Notes: generated from the letters alone by a model not told the origin. 64,000 nucleotides of DNA from JAPWJZ01 sp966211335 (GCA_966211335.1 CBIHNF010000001.1:1116001-1180000); one strand, 5' to 3'; shown: positions 35,440 to 46,778, counted from the stretch's first letter. Made by a program: numbers and translations.

Positions 35440-35627
35440 AAGATTTTTTCCTAGTGTTTATATGTACTTGGCAGATTACGCCCTACGCCCCTTTTGTTCA
35501 AGGCGAGATGTCAGGGCCATGCTGCGGCACGGCATTCAATAGTTTGAATTTTTTCAGGTGGTTAAATGCCGCCCCCTCGGTTACGATTTTGGCGGCGGCT
35601 ATTTTAGACAAGGGTTTGAATTCAATT

Positions 35628-36266
35628 ATGACTATGCGCGACATCTTCGTCTTCGGCGACAGCATCACCTATGGCGAATGGGATGCGAAAGGCGGCTGGG
35701 TGCAGCGCCTGCGTGCGACCTTTGATGAAGCCTATGTCAACGGCAAGGGCGAGAAGACGCGCGTCTATAACCTTGGCATCACCGGTAATACCTCGGCAGA
35801 TGTGCTCAAGCGCATGGAGGCGGAAATCAAGCCGCGCTTCAACAAGGATGCGGAGACCTTCATCCTCCTCGCCGTCGGCATGAACGACGCGCATATGAAG
35901 ATGCCGGAGGATAAACCCTATTCAACGCCGGAGGAATTTTCCCGCACCCTCGGCCAGCTGGTGGGCATCGCGCGGAATTACACGCGCAAAATCGCGCTGC
36001 TCGGCCTCAACCCTATCGAGCAGCACAAGACCAATCCGCTGCCGTGGAATGCGGCCAAGGCCTATCGCATCGACCGCGTGAAAATCTTCAACGGCGTCAT
36101 CGAAAAAATGGCGGCGGAATCCGAACTCTACTTCGTCGATACCTGGAAAGACTGGACGCTGATCAACTACAAGCCGCTGCTGTTCGACGGCCTCCATCCC
36201 AACAACGAAGGCCACCGCCGCATCGCGGGCCGCGTTGAAACTTTCTTTGCGCTGAAAAGCTTATAA
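35628..36266 (+). CDS. SGNH/GDSL-type hydrolase
   Basis: 212 residues from the ATG at 35628; an open frame back to 35454 has unrelated composition. Block I FVFGDSITYGEW carries the nucleophile Ser12, block II is NLGITGNTSADVLKRM, block III LLAVGMNDAHM contributes the Asn, and block V LLFDGLHPNNEGHRRIA contributes Asp and His. No signal peptide, so it acts in the cytoplasm, probably as an esterase or lysophospholipase-like enzyme of unknown substrate. It is divergent from the NUDIX operon with 188 bases between, in which I see no convincing promoter. Confidence 0.88.
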   Translation: MTMRDIFVFGDSITYGEWDAKGGWVQRLRATFDEAYVNGKGEKTRVYNLGITGNTSADVLKRMEAEIKPRFNKDAETFILLAVGMNDAHMKMPEDKPYSTPEEFSRTLGQLVGIARNYTRKIALLGLNPIEQHKTNPLPWNAAKAYRIDRVKIFNGVIEKMAAESELYFVDTWKDWTLINYKPLLFDGLHPNNEGHRRIAGRVETFFALKSL

Positions 36267-36271
36267 TTCGT

Positions 36272-37312
36272 TCAAGGCTTCGGCTTGAAGCGCACCACGC
36301 CGCCTTCGGGCTTGCGGTAGGGCTTCATCAGGTGGTGCTTGTCGGCGCGGATGACGCGCGGGGTCGATGTGTCTTTTTCCGCAAAAATGCGGTCGCCCGG
36401 CTGCGCAATCATGAAGCTGGAGCCCGAATAAAGCTGGGTCGGCTCTTTTACGGTCATGTAATTAAACGGCCCGCGCAATTCGCGGTAGATGCCGGGGAAT
36501 TCCGTCGCATCCATGCGCTCCTTGCTGCCGGGGTCCATATAATTTCCGCTGAAACGCTTTTGATCATCGGGGCTGTTCGCGACGGTGCCGGACAGAATGT
36601 CTTCCCGCGTCAGGGCCGCCAGCGCTTTCGGGTCTGCGCCTGAAACGGTGATAACATCCTGGCCGAGGTTTGAGCATTCAAGGTTCACGCGCTTGCCGTT
36701 CACGGCATCGTAGCTCCAGATATATTTTTCGTCCTTTTCCAGCCGTTCGATGCGGTAAAACTGCTCGAAGACGAACTGCCCGTCATTGGTCATGTCAGCG
36801 ACGCTGAATTTCGGGTGGCTGGTAAAAGGCATCTCGGGGCGGCCGGGGTAGATGAGCTCGTCGACGACAAGTTTGTCATCCTGCCGCATATAGGCGAAGA
36901 GCTGCCCTGTTTCATGCAGATAGACGGTGCTGATCTTGGCGGCTCCTTCATCGTCGATACCGGCTGCGGCCAGGGCAATTTCGGCGGGTGTTGTCGGCGG
37001 ACGCGGCGGGAAAACCCGTGCGAGGCTGCGGCGCACCTCCTGATAACTCGTGGCCGTGCCGTCGGAGGTAAAGTTCTTGACGGCGTCCGGCTTGGTCAGT
37101 TCCTGCTCTAGCGTGGTCAGAATCGTGTCGAACTGCTCTTTTGTAAGGGGGGAGATGGGGTCGCGCAGCTCATCCTCGCTGCGGGGCGCTTTATAGTCCA
37201 CGACGTCAAACCTGCGCGCTTTGCAGGCGTCCGCCATGTACGCATCCGCGCCCGGCAGGGCGGAGATCCAGTACATGGCGGCGTAGAAAAGCTGCGCGTC
37301 GTTATAAGGCAT
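36272..37312 (-). CDS. Unrecognised soluble protein
   Basis: 346 residues, no signal peptide or membrane helix, mixed alpha/beta with many charged residues. It contains TVYLHETGQLFAYMRQDD and a WSYDAVNGKRVNLECSNLGQ segment, and ends in a basic tail (KHHLMKPYRKPEGGVVRFKP). I see no catalytic motif and know no family. It is nine bases behind the 76-residue gene at 37322 and is likely cotranscribed with it. Confidence 0.55.
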   Translation of the reverse strand: MPYNDAQLFYAAMYWISALPGADAYMADACKARRFDVVDYKAPRSEDELRDPISPLTKEQFDTILTTLEQELTKPDAVKNFTSDGTATSYQEVRRSLARVFPPRPPTTPAEIALAAAGIDDEGAAKISTVYLHETGQLFAYMRQDDKLVVDELIYPGRPEMPFTSHPKFSVADMTNDGQFVFEQFYRIERLEKDEKYIWSYDAVNGKRVNLECSNLGQDVITVSGADPKALAALTREDILSGTVANSPDDQKRFSGNYMDPGSKERMDATEFPGIYRELRGPFNYMTVKEPTQLYSGSSFMIAQPGDRIFAEKDTSTPRVIRADKHHLMKPYRKPEGGVVRFKPKP

Positions 37313-37321
37313 CGTTCCTTG

Positions 37322-37552
37322 TTACCATTTCACGGTGTAGGCGAGGTTGCAGCCCGGCGGGATGGAAACCTGGTAGCCGTTCGACCGGAGGTGGTTCATC
37401 AGAGGTTCTTTCGTGTCTTCATAAGTGGGGACGCGGCATTCGCGCTTGCCTTGCGCGGCGGCGGCCTTGATGGAAGCTTCGGCGCTGTCGATGATGCGCT
37501 GGGCATGCTGGTTGAATACGGTCTTGCGGGCGTCGTCTGCGGAAAAAGCCAT
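37322..37552 (-). CDS. Small protein with phage/plasmid-type ISAA...GYxV...W pattern
   Basis: 76 residues, ATG at 37552 with AGGAG upstream. The arrangement is an N-terminal helix, IIDSAEASIKAAAAQGKREC, then PLMNHLRSNGYQVSIPPGCN and a final AYTVKW. It follows a layout common in small uncharacterised phage proteins (I-x-x-A-A-x-x-G ... L-x-x-x-G-Y-x-V ... I-x-W). The likeness is from memory. Together with the gene at 36272 it may be a remnant of a mobile element, but no integrase or structural gene is nearby. Confidence 0.5.
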   Translation of the reverse strand: MAFSADDARKTVFNQHAQRIIDSAEASIKAAAAQGKRECRVPTYEDTKEPLMNHLRSNGYQVSIPPGCNLAYTVKW

Positions 37553-37864
37553 GGTGAATTACTCCTGCTGGATTGAACAAAAAATCATTCTTGCTTGTTT
37601 TGCAGGTCGTGCGGGAAAGACGGTCGGGAAACATTTAAAACCGGCGTCCTGGTGCTGTGCACTCGGCATGGGTTAGATACTATCCCGAGTCTCAAGTTAT
37701 GTCAAATCTAGGTCCGGCATCTTTAATACATATGTATGAATATAATAAGCATGAATACTTTTTTTTGCAGGGTGGCTTTGCTTGGCACGTATAATGAATG
37801 TAGGGCGTTAGCATGCGTCCTTCCGCATGTCCTTGCGGCGAGTCCTTCTCCATGAAAGAAAAAT
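37553..37864. other. 312-bp AT-rich divergent intergenic region upstream of macA
   Basis: Separates the minus-strand gene at 37552 from macA. It holds an exact palindrome ATACATATGTAT (37726-37737), a TATAAT at 37741-37746, and a second TATAAT at 37790-37795 with a poor -35 (TTGCAG, 37765-37770, 19-base spacing). No coding potential is seen. One of the TATAAT boxes probably belongs to the macA promoter and the palindrome may be an operator. Confidence 0.4.
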
Positions 37865-39076
37865 ATGGCAAACCCTGTCAAAAAGCCCCGTATCCCGAAG
37901 CCGGTCAAAGTTCTGGCCGTTCTGGCCGTGATCATCGGTCTCGGCTATGGCGGTTACAGCGCTTACCAGAAACATGCCGCCGCGGCGGAGGCCGAAAGCC
38001 GCACGACCGTGGTGACGGTGGAGAAGGGGGATATCGAGGAGCTGGTCACGGCGCAAGGCAAGCTCGAGCCCAAGGAGTATGTCGACGTCGGCGTGCAGGT
38101 CTCCGGCCAGATCAAAAAACTTTATGTGCAGCTCGGCGACATCGTGAAGAAGGGCGACCCGATTGCCGATATCGACCCCGAGGTTTACGAATCCCGCGTC
38201 ACCGGCGACCAGGCGAAAATCAGAACCTTAAAGGCGCAGATCGCCCAGCAGGCGGCGCAGGTGAAACTGGCGGAGCTGCAGTTCGAGCGGAACAAGAAAC
38301 TCAAAGTTACCAATGCCATCAGCCAGGATGCTTACGAGCAGGCTGAAACCGCGCTGCAGGTGGCGAAGGCGGAAGCGGACTCCCTGCAGGCGCAGCTGGA
38401 CGAAGGTCAGTCAACGCTTGAGGGCGATCAGGCAAACCTTGGATATACCAAGATATTCGCGCCGATGGATGGCACGGTTATCGTCGGCGATATCAAGGAA
38501 GGCCAGACCCTCAACGCCGCGCAATCCGCCCCCACAATCGTGCGTCTTGCCGACCTTGATATGATGACGGTACGCGCGCAGGTGGCGGAAGCCGACGTCA
38601 TGAAATTGAAGACAGGCGGCGAAGTTTACTTCACCACACTTGGCAATACACAGCGCAAATGGACCGCCACCGTGCGCCAGATTTTGCCGACGCCGGAGAT
38701 TGTGAACGAGGTCGTTTTGTACGACGTTCTAGTGGATGTGAAGAATGAAGACCGCCAGCTAATGAGCGGAATGAGCACGCAAATGTTCTTCATTATCGGC
38801 AAGGCGACAGATGTGCCGCTGGTGCCGGTAGCAGCCCTCGGCAAGCATCTTGCCAAGCAGGACAAAGATGGCGCCATGGCCTATCGCATCAAGACCGGCA
38901 GCGCGGGGGACAATGCCGAAAAAACCATCCTCGTCGGCCTCATGGACCGCACCATGGCGGAAGTAAAGGAAGGTTTGGCGGCAGGGGATAAGGTCATACT
39001 GGAAGCGCCTGCTTCCTCTGGCGATCCCGCAGCGGGCGTGCCCAAGAAAATGCGCAACATGGGGCCGCGCTTGTAG
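37865..39076 (+). CDS. macA: MacA-type periplasmic adaptor of an ABC efflux pump
   Basis: 403 residues. An N-terminal membrane helix (about 14-33) is followed by the membrane-proximal strand, a lipoyl half-motif GQVSGQIKKLYVQLGDIVKK-like region, a long coiled coil (about 115-195) with ATALQV/KAEADSLQAQ heptads, the second lipoyl half FAPMDGTVIVGDIKEGQTL and the beta-barrel. MacA links the MacB transporter to an outer-membrane channel and stimulates its ATPase. MacB is encoded 3.2 kb downstream, with a marR and an emrAB pair inserted between, which is unusual. Confidence 0.9.
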   Translation: MANPVKKPRIPKPVKVLAVLAVIIGLGYGGYSAYQKHAAAAEAESRTTVVTVEKGDIEELVTAQGKLEPKEYVDVGVQVSGQIKKLYVQLGDIVKKGDPIADIDPEVYESRVTGDQAKIRTLKAQIAQQAAQVKLAELQFERNKKLKVTNAISQDAYEQAETALQVAKAEADSLQAQLDEGQSTLEGDQANLGYTKIFAPMDGTVIVGDIKEGQTLNAAQSAPTIVRLADLDMMTVRAQVAEADVMKLKTGGEVYFTTLGNTQRKWTATVRQILPTPEIVNEVVLYDVLVDVKNEDRQLMSGMSTQMFFIIGKATDVPLVPVAALGKHLAKQDKDGAMAYRIKTGSAGDNAEKTILVGLMDRTMAEVKEGLAAGDKVILEAPASSGDPAAGVPKKMRNMGPRL

Positions 39077-39154
39077 TTCAAGAAACATCTATCTGATATT
39101 AAAAGATAAAATGAAAATAATTGGATTTTTCTTCCCTGCTTACTATATGGTGAT

Positions 39155-39178
39155 ATAATATAAGTATGCTTATAATAT
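39155..39178. promoter_or_regulatory. Probable MarR operator overlapping the marR promoter
   Basis: ATAATATAAG (39155-39164) and CTTATAATAT (39169-39178) form an inverted repeat with nine of ten matches around TATG. The element contains TATAAT on each side (39154-39159 and 39171-39176) and lies 28-51 bases before the marR start codon. MarR proteins commonly autoregulate by binding such AT-rich palindromes over their own -10 box. That this MarR binds here is inference. Confidence 0.5.
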
Positions 39179-39205
39179 TGAGGGACGAGAATCAGGTGAT
39201 CAACA

Positions 39206-39679
39206 ATGAATAAAGACCAGAATGGCCCCGAGAATATCGGCTTTATGATTCAGGACGTCGCCCGCCTGATGCGGCGCGAATATAACCGCCGCGTGCAGGT
39301 GACCGGCATGACGCAAGCGCAGTGGCGCGCGATCATGGTGTTGTGGCGCAACCCCGGCATCAGCCAGGCGCGGCTTGCGGATATTTTGGAAATGCAGCCG
39401 ATCAGCGTGGCGCGTCTTCTCGACCGCATGCAGGGCCAGAGTCTGGTGGAACGCCAGCCCGACCCGACCGACCGGCGCGCCGTGCGCCTTTATCTTTCTG
39501 ACAAAGCAGAACCCCTGCGCCAGCGCCTTTGCGCCTATGGCGCCGAAACACGCGCGCATGTGCTCGAAGGCATCAGCGCCAAGGAACAGGAAACACTTAT
39601 GAATATACTCGACCGCATGCGCGCCAATATGGCGGAAACCGAAGAAGCCCCCCTTGCCGCTGCAGAAGGGGAGGAGTAA
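39206..39679 (+). CDS. MarR-family transcriptional regulator
   Basis: 157 residues. The winged helix shows MTQAQWRAIMVLWRNPGISQ, ARLADILEMQPISVARLLDR as recognition helix and VERQPDPTDRRAVRLYLSDK as wing (the DxRxxR signature). It ends in the dimerisation helix. It is the first gene of the emrA-emrB-macB unit (5-base gap to emrA). The arrangement resembles mprA/emrR-emrAB, in which the regulator represses the pump until a hydrophobic drug binds it. Confidence 0.92.
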   Translation: MNKDQNGPENIGFMIQDVARLMRREYNRRVQVTGMTQAQWRAIMVLWRNPGISQARLADILEMQPISVARLLDRMQGQSLVERQPDPTDRRAVRLYLSDKAEPLRQRLCAYGAETRAHVLEGISAKEQETLMNILDRMRANMAETEEAPLAAAEGEE

Positions 39680-39684
39680 CCGCC

Positions 39685-40731
39685 ATGACCGACAACCAGA
39701 AACAGCAAACCCGCAAAATCCTCCTCATCGGCGGCCCGCTGCTCGTCATCCTCGTGACCTGCGGCTTCTATATATTCAGCGGCCGCTACATCTCGACCGA
39801 CAATTCATATGTCAAAGCCAACAAGGTAATGGTCTCGCCGGAAATCTCGGGCGTCATCCTGCCGGTGACGGTGGGCGACAACCAGCCGGTGCACAAGGGC
39901 GACGTGCTCTTCAGCATCGACCCCGCGCAGTTCAAGATTGAAGTCGACCGCGCCGCCGCCAACCTTGGCGCCGTGGTGACGCAGATTGACGATCTGAAAG
40001 CGCAGGCCCGCCAGAAGCAGGAAGAGCTCAAAATCGCCCAGAGCGATGCCGATTACGCCCTGCTGGAATATAACCGCCAGACAGGCCCCACGATGAAGGA
40101 AGCCGTCTCCCAGCAAAGCCGTGAAGACGCGGCGCATGCGCGTGACGTGACCCTCACCAAGGTCGCGCAGCTGCAACAGGAGCTGAACAGCATCCTCGCC
40201 CAGCTTGGCGGCAATGCCGATGTCGCGCCGGAGAACCATCCGCTCTATAAATCCGCCAAGGCCGCGCTGGATATGGCAGGCCTCAACCTCGCCCGCACCA
40301 CCGTGCGCGCGCCGGTGGATGGCACCACGGGCGAGATGCCGAAAACGGGCGATTATGCCCATGCCGGCGTGCCGTCGTTGAGCGTCGTGGAAGACGGTGA
40401 CGTCTGGATTGAAGCCAACTTTAAAGAGACCGAGCTGACCCGCATGCGCGAAGGCCAGACGGTTGAGATTGATGTGGATACTTATCCTGACCATAAATGG
40501 CAGGGCAAGGTCGTCAGCATCAGCCCCGCGACGGGTGCCGAATTCTCGGTTCTCCCTGCGCAGAACGCGACCGGCAACTGGGTGAAGGTGGTGCAGCGCA
40601 TCGCAGTCCGCATCGCGCCTGACCGCCAGCAGGGCGATCCGCCGCTCCGCACCGGCATGTCCGCCAATGTGACGGTGGATACCGGCTCCTACCCGCACCT
40701 CAGCCGCAGCAAGGTGGCCGACAATCAATGA
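39685..40731 (+). CDS. emrA: EmrA-type membrane-fusion protein
   Basis: 348 residues from the ATG at 39685, with GAGGAG upstream. One N-terminal helix (about 12-32), then RYISTDNSYVKANKVMVSPE, the typical EmrA/HlyD opening. GVILPVTVGDNQPVHKGDVL begins the lipoyl domain, a coiled coil spans about 95-200, and RTTVRAPVDGTTGEMPKTGD and VEDGDVWIEANFKETELTRM complete the second half. It joins the MFS pump EmrB to an outer-membrane factor. Its stop overlaps the emrB start (ATGA). Confidence 0.93.
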   Translation: MTDNQKQQTRKILLIGGPLLVILVTCGFYIFSGRYISTDNSYVKANKVMVSPEISGVILPVTVGDNQPVHKGDVLFSIDPAQFKIEVDRAAANLGAVVTQIDDLKAQARQKQEELKIAQSDADYALLEYNRQTGPTMKEAVSQQSREDAAHARDVTLTKVAQLQQELNSILAQLGGNADVAPENHPLYKSAKAALDMAGLNLARTTVRAPVDGTTGEMPKTGDYAHAGVPSLSVVEDGDVWIEANFKETELTRMREGQTVEIDVDTYPDHKWQGKVVSISPATGAEFSVLPAQNATGNWVKVVQRIAVRIAPDRQQGDPPLRTGMSANVTVDTGSYPHLSRSKVADNQ

Positions 40732-42299
40732 CCATCGCAACGGTACCTGCACAGCCCGAGCTGAAGACGGAGGAAGCCCCTTTAAATAAAGGCTTCATCA
40801 CGATCTCCATCATGCTCGCGACAATTATGCAGGCGCTGGACACCACTATCGCAAACGTCGCCCTGCCGCATATGCAGGGCGAATTGTCGGCAACGCAGGA
40901 CCAGATCTCCTGGGTTTTGACGTCCTACATCATCGCCGCCGCCGTCATGACGGCGCCGACGGGGGTATTGGCGGCAAAGCTCGGCCGCAAGCGACTGTTC
41001 CTTGGCAGCGTCATCGGCTTCACCGTTTCCTCCATGCTTTGCGGCATTGCGCAGTCGCTGCCGGAGATGGTCTTGTTCCGCCTGCTGCAGGGCGTGTTTG
41101 GCGCAGGTCTTGTGCCGCTTAGTCAGGCAATCCTGCTCGATATCAACCCGCCCAAAGACCACGGCAAAGCCATGGCGATGTGGGGCGTTGGCGTTATGCT
41201 GGGACCCATTCTCGGCCCGACCATCGGCGGCTGGCTCACCGAGTCATACAACTGGCGCTGGGTCTTCTTCATCAACCTGCCCATCGGCATCATGGCGGCG
41301 CTCGGCATCATCGCCTTCCTGCCGGAAACGGTGGTGGATAAAGCGCGCAAGTTCGACATTCTCGGCTTTACCCTTCTCAGCCTGTTCTTGTGTGGTGTGC
41401 AGCTGATGCTCGACCGCGGACAGTCGAAGGACTGGTTCTCCGAACCCGAAATTGTTATCGAAGGCCTTGTCGCCTTCTGCTCCTTCTATATGTTCATCAC
41501 GCATATCCTGACGGCGAAAAAGCCCTTCATCGACCCCGCGATGTTCAAGGACCGCAATTACAGCTTCTGCCTGATCTTCATCTTCATCATCGGCATCATC
41601 CTGCTCTCGACCATGGCGCTGCTGCCGCCGTACCTTGAGAACCTGATGGGTTACCCGGTCGCGACGACGGGTATTGTGCTGGCGCCGCGCGGCATCGGCA
41701 CCATGGTGGCGATGATGCTGGTCGGCCGGCTGCTCGGCAAAATCGACGTGCGCATCATCATCCTCGGCGGCCTGCTCATGACCGCCTATTCGCTCTACCA
41801 GATGAGCCTCTTTAACCTTGATATCTCGCAAGCCATGCTGACGCGCACGGGCCTGCTGCAGGGCTTTGGTATGGGCTTTGTGTTCGTTCCGCTGTCGACC
41901 ATCGCTTACGCGACGCTACCCAAACACTTCCGCAACGATGCGACCGCGATTTTCAGTCTTGTTCGTAACATCGGCAGCAGTATCGGCATCTCCATCATGA
42001 TGACGTTGCTGGCGCGCTTTATTCAGACCAACCACCTCGAGCTTGGCGGCCGCCTGTCGCCCATGGGCTCCAGCCGCGCGATGCTGGATGTTATTCCGCA
42101 GACCGCCATCAACGTCTATTCTACGCAAGGCCTCGCGGTTCTCGACGGTATCGTCAACCAGCAGGCCGCGACGATCGCTTATCTCAACGACTTCCGCATC
42201 ATGATGTTCGTCGTGCTGGCGGCCGTGCCGCTGCTGCCCTTGCTCAAAGTCGTCAAACGCCAGAAGGCGCCGGTCGATCTTGCCGCGGCGATGGAGTAG
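40728..42299 (+). CDS. emrB: EmrB-type MFS drug exporter (DHA2 family, 14 helices)
   Basis: 523 residues. About 14 membrane segments are seen. Motifs: LDTTIANVALPHMQGELSAT (DHA2 motif D1), TAPTGVLAAKLGRKRLFLGS (motif A), GVGVMLGPILGPTIGGWLTE (motif C, antiporter). Proton-driven export of hydrophobic compounds through EmrA and a TolC-like channel is the family role. Its start overlaps emrA by four bases and macB begins five bases after its stop. Confidence 0.95.
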   Translation: MTIATVPAQPELKTEEAPLNKGFITISIMLATIMQALDTTIANVALPHMQGELSATQDQISWVLTSYIIAAAVMTAPTGVLAAKLGRKRLFLGSVIGFTVSSMLCGIAQSLPEMVLFRLLQGVFGAGLVPLSQAILLDINPPKDHGKAMAMWGVGVMLGPILGPTIGGWLTESYNWRWVFFINLPIGIMAALGIIAFLPETVVDKARKFDILGFTLLSLFLCGVQLMLDRGQSKDWFSEPEIVIEGLVAFCSFYMFITHILTAKKPFIDPAMFKDRNYSFCLIFIFIIGIILLSTMALLPPYLENLMGYPVATTGIVLAPRGIGTMVAMMLVGRLLGKIDVRIIILGGLLMTAYSLYQMSLFNLDISQAMLTRTGLLQGFGMGFVFVPLSTIAYATLPKHFRNDATAIFSLVRNIGSSIGISIMMTLLARFIQTNHLELGGRLSPMGSSRAMLDVIPQTAINVYSTQGLAVLDGIVNQQAATIAYLNDFRIMMFVVLAAVPLLPLLKVVKRQKAPVDLAAAME

Positions 42300-42304
42300 G
42301 CAAC

Positions 42305-44236
<1,932 letters not shown>

Positions 44237-44268
44237 GAATTCGGTACTTTATATTGGAGTTGAATAAG

Positions 44269-45672
44269 ATGAAAAAGACACTCACCGCGCTGCTGATCGT
44301 TTTAACTATGTCAGGCTGCTCGCTGATCCCGCAGTTTAAAAAGCCGGAAACCGCAGTGCCGGAAACCTGGAAGCACGGCGCGCCCGGCGCGGCCCTCCAC
44401 ATCAACGCCGACTGGTGGCGCAACTTCAATAGCGAAGAGCTGAACGGGTTGATGACCGAGGCGCTGGATAACAACCTCGACCTCGCAGCCTCTATGGCGC
44501 GGGTCAACCAGTCGCGCGCATCAGCGCGTATCGCTGGTGCATCGCTGCTGCCCTCGGTCGATGCCACCGCCTCGACCGGCGCGGACCGCTTCCAGCCCAC
44601 CGGCAGCGGCAGCAACCGTTTCACCAGCAACAGCAGCCTTGGCGTTGCGGTCGGCTATGAGCTGGATATTTTCGGCGCTAACCGCGCGGCGGTGACGGCG
44701 GCGGAAGCCGGTGTGCGCGGCAGCCAGTACAGCTATGATGCGCTCGGCCTTGTCGTCATGGGCGATGTGGCGGATGGTTATTTCTCCCTGCTCGATCTGC
44801 GCGAACGCGTGGCCCTCGCCCAGAAAAACATCAACATCTTCCGCGAAATTTTGAAAATCGCGCAGGCGCGCTATGATGCGGGCTCTGTGTCGCTGCTCGA
44901 TGTCTCGCAGCAGAAATCGGCCTTGGCCACGGCGCAGGCGAGCCTTGCAACCCTGCAGCAGCAGGAGGACGTGGCGGAAAACGCGCTTGCCATCCTGCTC
45001 GGCAAGGCACCGCAGGACCTTGGCCTGAAAAACCGGTCCCTTACCGGCATGAAAGTGCCGGTGGTGCCGGTGTCGCAGCCCGCAGAAGTGCTGGAGCAGC
45101 GCCCCGACATCAAGGCGTCTGAAGAAGCCCTTATCGCCGCCAACGCCGATATCGGCGCGGCGCGCGCGGCATTCTTCCCGACCATTAACCTTTCGGCGGG
45201 CGCAGGCTTTGCCTTTGACCCCATCATCAATCCGGCGTCGACGACCTTCTCCGTCGCGGCATCGCTACTCGCGCCCATCTTCCACGGCGGCGCGCTGCAG
45301 GGCGGTGTTGACCTTGCCACGGCGCGGCAGGTGGAACTGGCGCAGAACTACCGCGCAACCGTGCTGAACTCCCTGAAGGAAGTGAATGACTCCCTCACCG
45401 CGGTGCAGACGGCGAAAAAACGCCACGCCGCGCTCGGCGAAGCGGTGACGCAAGCCCGCAAGAGCTATGAATTGTCACGCGGGCTTTATGAAGCCGGCTC
45501 CAGCGATTACCAGACCATGCTGGATGCGCAGCGCACGCTGATTGCGGCGGAAGACGCCTACGCCTCCGTGCGCCTTGAAACGCTGGAAGCTGCTATCAAC
45601 CTGTACAAATCGCTCGGCGGCGGCTGGGTGGATACGGTGAAACAGGCTGCGCCCGCGAAGAAGAAGGTTTAA
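44269..45672 (+). CDS. NodT/OprM-type outer-membrane efflux lipoprotein
   Basis: 467 residues from the ATG at 44269 (GGAG nine bases upstream). The signal peptide ends in the lipobox MSGC (Cys18), so it is lipidated. The TolC-like repeats follow: WWRNFNSEELNGLMTEALDN, NLDLAASMARVNQSRASARI and, in the second half, EQRPDIKASEEALIAANADI with AARAAFFPTINLSAG. It forms the trimeric outer-membrane channel for MacAB and/or EmrAB. It ends the efflux cluster and overlaps the convergent gene by four bases. Confidence 0.93.
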   Translation: MKKTLTALLIVLTMSGCSLIPQFKKPETAVPETWKHGAPGAALHINADWWRNFNSEELNGLMTEALDNNLDLAASMARVNQSRASARIAGASLLPSVDATASTGADRFQPTGSGSNRFTSNSSLGVAVGYELDIFGANRAAVTAAEAGVRGSQYSYDALGLVVMGDVADGYFSLLDLRERVALAQKNINIFREILKIAQARYDAGSVSLLDVSQQKSALATAQASLATLQQQEDVAENALAILLGKAPQDLGLKNRSLTGMKVPVVPVSQPAEVLEQRPDIKASEEALIAANADIGAARAAFFPTINLSAGAGFAFDPIINPASTTFSVAASLLAPIFHGGALQGGVDLATARQVELAQNYRATVLNSLKEVNDSLTAVQTAKKRHAALGEAVTQARKSYELSRGLYEAGSSDYQTMLDAQRTLIAAEDAYASVRLETLEAAINLYKSLGGGWVDTVKQAAPAKKKV

Positions 45673-46778
45673 CCTTCCTCGGCATAGGTGATGCTGCGGG
45701 TCGAGAGTGACGCCAGATAATCCTTGAGGCCAATAATGCCCATGCAGGGATAGGCGCCGGCTGGCGGCTTTGCGGCGGACGCCAGTTTCTGCGCGCAGAT
45801 AACGGCGGGCATGCAGGGCACATAGGCGCCGTCATTGTTTTCTGCCAGCAAATAAAATGTTAGCGCCTTGGCATTGCCGTCATGGCCTAAGCCCGACAGC
45901 TTCATGAAGAAACCGCTTTGGCCGCTGCTGAACCTGTCAAACGGCGCGGCAATTTTCAGCAGCAGCGGTGCATAGCTTTCAACACTTTTAAGAATGCCGA
46001 AACGCGCGAGGAATGCGGCGAAGCTTAAACCCGCCTGCATCCAGCCGAATTCAAGCCCCGCGCCGAAGCGCAGGTTTTTGAGCGACGGGTAATGCTTTGG
46101 AAACAGCGCTAGGTCCGGCACGTCGCAGTTGCTGAGGGCGCGAAAGCCTAAAGTCGGGAAGTTGTGAAAGCGTACATCCTGCCAGCCATAGACTTCCCCT
46201 GCCACGCCGTCCTTCAGCGACGGCATTTTCCGTCCCGCATAACTCAACACGCCCCGCGCCGCCGCGAGTCCCAGGTTTTGCGCCTTGGCGGTGCTGATGC
46301 CATAGTCGGCCGTATCGATCACTTTAAACGCCGGCAGGTAATGGTCGATCACGGCCGCGGAAAGGCAGGGGACGGAGCTGGCACCGGTGATGACGGAAAC
46401 ATTCGCGGCTATGGCCGCGGCATTCAGCCGTTCGATACCCGACACAAAATCGCGCCCGTCGGCGAGGTCGATGTAATGGCTACCGGCCTTGATGCAGGCT
46501 TCCGCGACTTCATATCCTTGTCCTTGATAGGGGCCGGAGGTGTGAATGGTGATGTCGGGCTTCAGCTGCGCCAGCACTTCGGGCAAATTTTTGGTGATAT
46601 CGAGCGTATGGAACAGCGGCAGGTTGGGGGAGCTTTGCAGCTCCCGTGCCAGCGCCGCGCATTTTTCTTCCGAGCGTCCGGCGATAAGCACCTTGATATT
46701 TTTATCCGCCGCGAGGGCACGCGTGATGCGCCCGCCGAAGTTGCCGTAAGCTCCGATGATCAGGACCCTTGCGACCAC
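45669..46778 (-). CDS. Saccharopine dehydrogenase-like NAD(P)-binding protein
   Basis: 369 residues, GTG start directly abutting the stop of the polyamine-binding protein gene (TAAGTG). The N-terminal Rossmann fold reads ARVLIIGAYGNFGGRITRAL, then KVLIAGRSEEKCAALARELQ and GPYQGQGYEVAEACIKAGSH. HYIDLADGRDFVSGIERLNA follows, all typical of the saccharopine dehydrogenase family. Members include lysine-pathway and carboxynorspermidine dehydrogenases, but most are uncharacterised. Its place as last gene of a polyamine ABC operon makes polyamine metabolism the first guess, which is inference. Confidence 0.82.
   Translation of the reverse strand: MVARVLIIGAYGNFGGRITRALAADKNIKVLIAGRSEEKCAALARELQSSPNLPLFHTLDITKNLPEVLAQLKPDITIHTSGPYQGQGYEVAEACIKAGSHYIDLADGRDFVSGIERLNAAAIAANVSVITGASSVPCLSAAVIDHYLPAFKVIDTADYGISTAKAQNLGLAAARGVLSYAGRKMPSLKDGVAGEVYGWQDVRFHNFPTLGFRALSNCDVPDLALFPKHYPSLKNLRFGAGLEFGWMQAGLSFAAFLARFGILKSVESYAPLLLKIAAPFDRFSSGQSGFFMKLSGLGHDGNAKALTFYLLAENNDGAYVPCMPAVICAQKLASAAKPPAGAYPCMGIIGLKDYLASLSTRSITYAEEG

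Noticed and set aside
37783..37800. Sigma-54-like TGGCACG before macA
   Set aside because: The -24 half fits, but the GC of the -12 element (TTGC) is missing at the required spacing, and the site overlaps a TATAAT.
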